This document shows, one piece after another, positions 58,619 through 64,000 of a DNA stretch of 64,000 nt (the stretch's first letter is position 1; every line of letters begins with the position of its first letter). This DNA is from Arthrobacter gengyunqii (GTDB taxonomy: Bacteria > Actinomycetota > Actinomycetes > Actinomycetales > Micrococcaceae). Position numbers and translations under genes: made by a program. Location: NCBI RefSeq assembly GCF_023022985.1, contig NZ_CP095461.1, positions 2,480,001-2,544,000 on the forward strand, written 5' to 3'. The notes beneath the pieces were generated by a model that was given only the letters and a program-made list of their open reading frames with translations, was not told the origin of the DNA and ran no database searches.

Positions 58619-59149
58619 ATGTCCAACCCCGAATCCGGCTGGAAACCCCGGCACGCATCCCTGTCCGCATATCTGGATGACCATCTGCTGGGCGCGGAAA
58701 CCGGTGTGCGGCTCTTCGGTGCGGCCCGCCGGACCTGGGAGGGCTCCGAGTACGAGCAGACCTTCGCTGACCTGGAATCCGAAATCGCCGGGGAACGGGA
58801 CGAACTGGAGCAATTGATCCTGGCGCTCGGATACCGGCGGAGCAAATTCAAGAAGGCCCTGGCGATGGCCGGCGCCGTCACCGGAAAGCTGGGGCCGATC
58901 AATCCGCTCAGCACGGGAGGCGGCACCACGGGCCAGTTTGAACTGGAAACCCTGCAGTCCATTGTCCGGGCCAAGGAGTGCCTGTGGCGGACCCTGCTGG
59001 CACTGTCCGCGCACGACCGGCGGTTCAATCCGTCCCGGCTCCAGGAAATGATCGACATGGCCGGACGGCAGCAGGATGCTGTGGCCAGGGTAATGGAGGA
59101 AACGGCTCCGGAGCGATTCCTGACCGGCCAGGTCCGCGCCGGGTCGTAA
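58619..59149 (+). CDS. Helical hypothetical protein
   Basis: Protein of 176 aa, almost all alpha-helical. After SLSAYLDDHLLGAETGVRLFGAA come a long acidic helix (FADLESEIAGERDELEQLILALGY), a turn with LGPINPLSTGGG, and two more helices. This fits a four-helix bundle of the ferritin-like or DUF892 kind, but no metal-ligand pattern is clear. ATG follows AAGGAG. It is transcribed alone, with a terminator hairpin 83 bp past its stop. Confidence 0.75.
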   Translation: MSNPESGWKPRHASLSAYLDDHLLGAETGVRLFGAARRTWEGSEYEQTFADLESEIAGERDELEQLILALGYRRSKFKKALAMAGAVTGKLGPINPLSTGGGTTGQFELETLQSIVRAKECLWRTLLALSAHDRRFNPSRLQEMIDMAGRQQDAVARVMEETAPERFLTGQVRAGS

Positions 59150-59231
59150 TACCCCTCCCGCCCCTCCCTCTCCCCTTAGAACCCGGGTGCCGCCAAGAGC
59201 CCCGTTTCTCCCAAGAGCCCGCGAAATAGCA

Positions 59232-59267
59232 GAAAGTGCCCTTCTGAGCGTTCAGAAGGGCACTTTC
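59232..59267. terminator. Bidirectional intrinsic terminator
   Basis: GAAAGTGCCCTTCTGA pairs with its exact complement around GCGT, with A and T runs at both feet. It separates two convergent genes, the plus-strand hypothetical and the minus-strand rmlCD gene. Confidence 0.85.
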
Positions 59268-59282
59268 TTCAGTCGACGTCCT

Positions 59283-60707
59283 TTAGTTTTCGCCCAGGCG
59301 GCGGATGTAGGATTCCAGCCGCTTGTCCGCGGATTCGGGCACAAAGCCGGCCGCCTCAAGCTTGCCCAGGTCCAGGGTGGAGCGCAGCGGCCGCGGAGCC
59401 ACGCCCTCCTTGCCCGCGAAGTACTCCGCCGTGGACACGCCCGTGACGGACTCCGGCGAAGCGCCGCAGAGGCGGAACACATCGCGGGCGATCTCAGCCC
59501 ACGAAGCCTCGGGCCCGGTGTTCGTGAGGTTGTACGTACCGTACGGGACACCGGATTCCAGCAGATACCGGATACCCGCGGCCAGATCCTCGGTGAACGT
59601 CAGCCGGCCGATCTGGTCATCCACCACCGACGGGGCGATCCCCCGGGCGGCCAGTGAGGCCATGGTCTTCACGAAGTTGCTGCCGTCCCCGATCACCCAG
59701 GACGTGCGCACGATGTAGTGCGCCGGCACGGCCCCCACCACGGCGTCCCCGGCAGCCTTGGACTGCCCGTACACGCCCAATGGGGAAAACGGCTCATCTT
59801 CCGCATGCACATCCGCCGTGCCGTCAAAGACATAGTCGGACGATACATGGACCAGCGTGAACCGGTGTGCGACGGCGGCCCGCGCCAGCTGCACAGCCGC
59901 ACCGGCGTTGATGGCCCAGGCCGCAGTCCTGCCCTCCGGCGTTTCAGCAGCATCCACGGCCGTGTACGCCGCAGCGTTAATGACCGCTGAGTAGTTCTTC
60001 CAGTTCCGTGACGCGAAGGACGCCGGATCAGTGAGGTCAAAGTCGGTGCGGGCAGCGAACTCAACGTTTCCGGCGCCGTCGTACTCAGCGCGCAGGGCCT
60101 TGCCCAGCTGCCCGTCAGCGCCCAGGACCAGGATCTTCTTCGGCGGCATCGGCACCACATCCGCCAGCCGCGGATGGGCCTTGTCCTTGTCCGAGAGCTC
60201 CGCCTTTTCCAGCGGGATCGGCCACTGGATGGCCGCGGTCTCGTCAGCGAGGTTCAGGAACGTGTACTGCCCCTGGGCATCGGCGCTCCAGTGGTCATTG
60301 ACCAGATACGTGTAGGCGGTGTTGTCCTCCAGGGTCTGGAAGGCGTTGCCCACCCCGCGCGGGATGAAGATGGCCGTGTCCGGGCCCATCTCGGCGGTGA
60401 AGACCGTGCCGAAGGACGGGCCCTCGCGCAGATCCACCCACGCCCCGAAGATCCGGCCCGTGGCCACGGAAATGTACTTGTCCCACGGCTCGGCGTGGAT
60501 ACCGCGGGTGGTGCCGGCCTTCTCGTTGAAGGAAATGTTGTTCTGCACCGGCCCGAAGTCCGGCAGCCCCAGCGCAAGCATCTTTTCCCGCTGCCAGTTT
60601 TCCTTGAACCAGCCGCGGTTGTCGCCGTGGACCGGAAGGTCATACAGGACGACGCCGGGAATGGGCGTGGGACGGGCAGCCAAGGGCTTGGAGAATTCTA
60701 CGGTCAT
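59283..60707 (-). CDS. rmlCD: Fused dTDP-4-dehydrorhamnose 3,5-epimerase / reductase
   Basis: Single chain of 474 aa doing the last two steps of dTDP-L-rhamnose synthesis. Residues 1 to about 187 are an RmlC cupin: VHGDNRGWFKENWQREKM, the catalytic His in TTRGIHAEPWDK (H71) and DLREGPSFGTVF. The usual second His block PxGFAHGF is replaced by PRGVGNAF. About 190-474 are RmlD: KILVLGADGQLGKAL, VINAAAYTAVDAAE, VSSDYVFDGTADVH, and the catalytic YGQSKAAGD. ATG at 60707 is 4 bp past the rmlB stop; the longer frame overlaps rmlB in another reading frame and is not coding. Confidence 0.9.
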   Translation of the reverse strand: MTVEFSKPLAARPTPIPGVVLYDLPVHGDNRGWFKENWQREKMLALGLPDFGPVQNNISFNEKAGTTRGIHAEPWDKYISVATGRIFGAWVDLREGPSFGTVFTAEMGPDTAIFIPRGVGNAFQTLEDNTAYTYLVNDHWSADAQGQYTFLNLADETAAIQWPIPLEKAELSDKDKAHPRLADVVPMPPKKILVLGADGQLGKALRAEYDGAGNVEFAARTDFDLTDPASFASRNWKNYSAVINAAAYTAVDAAETPEGRTAAWAINAGAAVQLARAAVAHRFTLVHVSSDYVFDGTADVHAEDEPFSPLGVYGQSKAAGDAVVGAVPAHYIVRTSWVIGDGSNFVKTMASLAARGIAPSVVDDQIGRLTFTEDLAAGIRYLLESGVPYGTYNLTNTGPEASWAEIARDVFRLCGASPESVTGVSTAEYFAGKEGVAPRPLRSTLDLGKLEAAGFVPESADKRLESYIRRLGEN

Positions 60708-60711
60708 GGCG

Positions 60712-61743
<1,032 letters not shown>

Positions 61744-61763
61744 TTACCGGCGATAATTCCAGG

Positions 61764-62630
61764 ATGCGCGGAATTATTTTAGCCGGCGGTACCGGCTCGA
61801 GACTTCATCCGATTACCCTCGGTGTCAGCAAACAACTGGTGCCAGTCTATGACAAGCCAATGATCTACTATCCGTTGTCCACGCTGATCCTGGCGGGGAT
61901 CAAAGATGTGTTGATTATCACAACCCCGCATGACGCCGACCAATTTGTAAGGTTGCTTGGTGACGGCAGCCAGTTCGGCATCAACATCACCTACAAGCAA
62001 CAGGCCTCCCCCGATGGGTTGGCGCAGGCTTTCCTGCTTGGGGAAGAGCATATCGGCAACGGTCCTGTCGCCCTGGTACTGGGTGACAACATTTTCTACG
62101 GCACCGGAATGGGTACCCAGCTTCGGCGGTTTACCGACATTGATGGTGCTGCGGTCTTTGGTTACTGGGTTGCTGACCCGACAGCCTATGGAGTGGTCGA
62201 ATTCGACTCTTCGGGAAACGCCATCTCCTTGGAAGAAAAACCGGCGCAGCCGAAGAGCCACTACGCCGTTCCCGGCTTGTATTTTTACGACAATGATGTC
62301 GTGGAAATCGCCCGGAATCTCGAACCTTCCCCACGCGGCGAACTCGAAATTACAGATTTGAATCGCGTGTACATGGACAAGGGAAAGCTGCAGGTTGAGA
62401 TCCTTCCCCGCGGCACGGCGTGGCTTGACACCGGAACATTTGAGTCGCTAAATGAAGCGTCAGAGTTTATTCGCACTGTCCAGAAACGTCAGGGATTGTC
62501 TGTCGGCTGCCCGGAAGAGATTTCATGGCGGATGGGCAATATCAACGATGAGGAACTTCGCGCGCGTGCAGTTCCCTTGATAAAAAGCGGTTACGGACAG
62601 TATCTCCTGGAGCTGCTGAACCAACGGTGA
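61764..62630 (+). CDS. rmlA: Glucose-1-phosphate thymidylyltransferase
   Basis: First step of dTDP-rhamnose synthesis. 288 aa of nucleotidyltransferase fold with [20 protein letters not shown], the [16 protein letters not shown] block, [12 protein letters not shown] with its metal-binding Asp, [19 protein letters not shown] and [20 protein letters not shown] at 61764, divergent from rmlB. An intrinsic terminator closes it 26 bp after the stop. Confidence 0.96.
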   Translation: MRGIILAGGTGSRLHPITLGVSKQLVPVYDKPMIYYPLSTLILAGIKDVLIITTPHDADQFVRLLGDGSQFGINITYKQQASPDGLAQAFLLGEEHIGNGPVALVLGDNIFYGTGMGTQLRRFTDIDGAAVFGYWVADPTAYGVVEFDSSGNAISLEEKPAQPKSHYAVPGLYFYDNDVVEIARNLEPSPRGELEITDLNRVYMDKGKLQVEILPRGTAWLDTGTFESLNEASEFIRTVQKRQGLSVGCPEEISWRMGNINDEELRARAVPLIKSGYGQYLLELLNQR

Positions 62631-62655
62631 CCGCCCCCGAATAACGGCGATGTAC

Positions 62656-62693
62656 AAAAGGTGCTCCTCTGAAATTCCAGAGGAGCACCTTTT
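62656..62693. terminator. Terminator between rmlA and metG
   Basis: AAAAGGTGCTCCTCTG pairs with its exact complement, followed by TGTTTT on the plus strand. It serves rmlA and, read in reverse with the A run, metG. Confidence 0.85.
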
Positions 62694-62728
62694 GTTTTGA
62701 GGAAGAAGGCTGGAAACCCCCGATCCTG

Positions 62729-64000
62729 CTACTCTGCGGGTTCCTCGTACTTCGGGAAGATCGGTGCCGGAGCCGGCAACGGAGTGCCCGGCACCAGCGG
62801 GGTGCCGATCGCGCTGAACCGGCGGGCGGCGTCGTCGTCCTGGCCCAAGACCGTCAGCAGCTTGGCGGCACTGTCCGGCATCACCGGCTGGATCAGGATG
62901 GCCACAATACGCAGCACCTCCAGCGTCACGTAGAGCACGGTGTTCATGCGCTCGACGTCGGTCTTCCGCAGCACCCAGGGTGCCTGCTCGGCGAAGTAGG
63001 CGTTGGTGTCGCCGAGGACCTTCCAGGTGGCTTCGAGCGCACCGTGGAAGTCCTGAACGTCGTAGGCCTTGCGGGAGATCTCCAGGAGTTCGCCGGCGGC
63101 GGCCAGGATGGCCTTGTCCTCGTCGGTGAATTCTCCCGGCTGAGGAACTGCGGCGCCGCAGTTCTTGGCCACCATGGACAGCGAGCGCTGGGCCAGGTTG
63201 CCCAGGTTGTTGGCCAGATCCGAGTTCATCCGGCCCACCACGGCCTCGTGGCTGTAGGAGCCGTCGCCGCCGAAGGGCACCTCACGCAGCAGGAAGAACC
63301 GCACGGAGTCCAGGCCGTACTGGTCCGCCCACTCCTTGGGCGCCACCACGTTGCCCAGGGACTTGGACATCTTCACGCCCTTGTTGTGCAGGAACCCGTG
63401 GATCATCACGCGCTTGGGCAGTTCCAGATCCGCGGACATCAGGAACGCGGGCCAGAAGATGGCGTGGAAGCGGGAGATGTCCTTGCCGATGACATGGACG
63501 TCAGCCGGCCAGTACTTCTGAAAGGACTCCGACTCGGTGTCGGGGAAGCCGACGCCGGTGAGGTAGTTGGTGAGGGCATCCACCCACACGTACATCACGT
63601 GCTCCGGGTTGCCCGGAACCGGAACGCCCCAGTCGAAGGTGGTGCGGGAAATCGACAGGTCCTCGAGTCCGCCCTTGACGAAGCTGATGACCTCGTTGAA
63701 CTTGGACTGCGGCGCGGCGAAGGTCGGCTGGGCCTCATAGAGTGCCAGCAGCTTGTCCTGGTACGCGGAGAGGCGGAAGAAGTAGCTTTCCTCCTCGGTC
63801 CACGTCACCTCGGTGTCCGTCTCCTTCGAATACCGGATGCCGTCTTCGCGGACTTCGGTTTCGTCGTCGGTGTAATAGGCCTCATCCCGGACCGAGTACC
63901 AGCCGGCGTACTTGGAGAGGTAGATGTCGCCCTTCTCCTCCATCCGCTTCCAGATGGCCTGCGCCGCGGCGTAGTGGTCCTTGTCCGTGGTGCGGATGAA
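62729..64000 (-). CDS. metG: Methionyl-tRNA synthetase, 5' end outside window
   Basis: The frame is open to the last base, so the first part, including the HIGH motif, lies beyond the right edge. The 424 codons present hold the connecting region [71 protein letters not shown], the KMSKS loop in [12 protein letters not shown] and the helical anticodon-binding domain. The gene is convergent with rmlA. An ATG at 63943 is internal and should not be taken as the start. Confidence 0.96.
   Translation of the reverse strand, partial: FIRTTDKDHYAAAQAIWKRMEEKGDIYLSKYAGWYSVRDEAYYTDDETEVREDGIRYSKETDTEVTWTEEESYFFRLSAYQDKLLALYEAQPTFAAPQSKFNEVISFVKGGLEDLSISRTTFDWGVPVPGNPEHVMYVWVDALTNYLTGVGFPDTESESFQKYWPADVHVIGKDISRFHAIFWPAFLMSADLELPKRVMIHGFLHNKGVKMSKSLGNVVAPKEWADQYGLDSVRFFLLREVPFGGDGSYSHEAVVGRMNSDLANNLGNLAQRSLSMVAKNCGAAVPQPGEFTDEDKAILAAAGELLEISRKAYDVQDFHGALEATWKVLGDTNAYFAEQAPWVLRKTDVERMNTVLYVTLEVLRIVAILIQPVMPDSAAKLLTVLGQDDDAARRFSAIGTPLVPGTPLPAPAPIFPKYEEPAE

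Overview
The window is high-GC actinobacterial DNA. The 16S gene sequence, the DUF3515 lipoprotein beside ddl, the NdgR/LtbR-type IclR regulator beside leuCD, and the rml, LCP and FtsX-type genes together suggest an Arthrobacter-like member of the Micrococcaceae. It mixes core metabolic genes with several blocks for making and exporting a cell-surface glycopolymer.

Layout. (1) 1-13159, minus strand: a tightly coupled operon reading from an LCP-family ligase, through a proline-rich membrane-anchored repeat protein, two GT4 glycosyltransferases, a Wzm/Wzt-type ABC exporter, a CgeB-like/GT2 fusion and a UDP-ManNAc dehydrogenase, to a giant GT4/CgeB-like protein that leaves the window at the left edge. 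(2) 13256-21801: DUF3515 lipoprotein, ddl, gpsA, plsC, murA, leuD, leuC, the divergent IclR regulator with a perfect palindromic operator candidate, and a small K+ channel. (3) 21910-25238: an AT-richer alpha/beta-hydrolase-like gene, a decayed IS481 transposase and thiL. (4) 25392-30745: tRNA-Glu and tRNA-Gln, ugd, a two-domain GT2 flanked by two unknown proteins, and a HAD hydrolase cut off after 29 codons. (5) 30750-34887: gltX, a membrane protein, an FAH-family hydrolase and an isolated polysaccharide pyruvyl transferase. (6) 35097-41244: one complete rrn operon (16S-23S-5S, minus strand) with two promoter candidates, a 23S processing stem and a terminator. (7) 41377-44415: MBL-fold hydrolase, ilvE, leuB. 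(8) 44471-51673: a second glycosyltransferase operon, including a GT2-TagF-like fusion. (9) 51791-59149: two-component system, MmcQ/YjbR protein, a GT-D-type glycosyltransferase, an ABC exporter pair and a helical hypothetical protein. (10) 59283-62630: rmlCD fusion, rmlB and divergent rmlA (dTDP-L-rhamnose). (11) The 3' part of metG, cut by the right edge.

How the genes fit together. rmlABCD, ugd and wecC supply dTDP-rhamnose, UDP-glucuronate and UDP-ManNAcA. The glycosyltransferases could assemble a rhamnose- and uronate-containing polymer, the Wzm/Wzt pair could move it out, and the LCP enzyme could attach it to peptidoglycan. ddl and murA feed the peptidoglycan itself, and gpsA and plsC feed the phospholipid or glycerol-phosphate supply. 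The glycan genes lie in separate blocks between housekeeping genes. Several are clearly AT-richer than their neighbours, as expected for strain-variable surface loci.

The most unusual material is a set of CgeB-like glycosyltransferase paralogues in different states of domain loss, a secreted protein with a short TG-aromatic octapeptide repeat, and traces of rearrangement (IS481 remnant, truncated HAD gene) at the edges of the glycan blocks.
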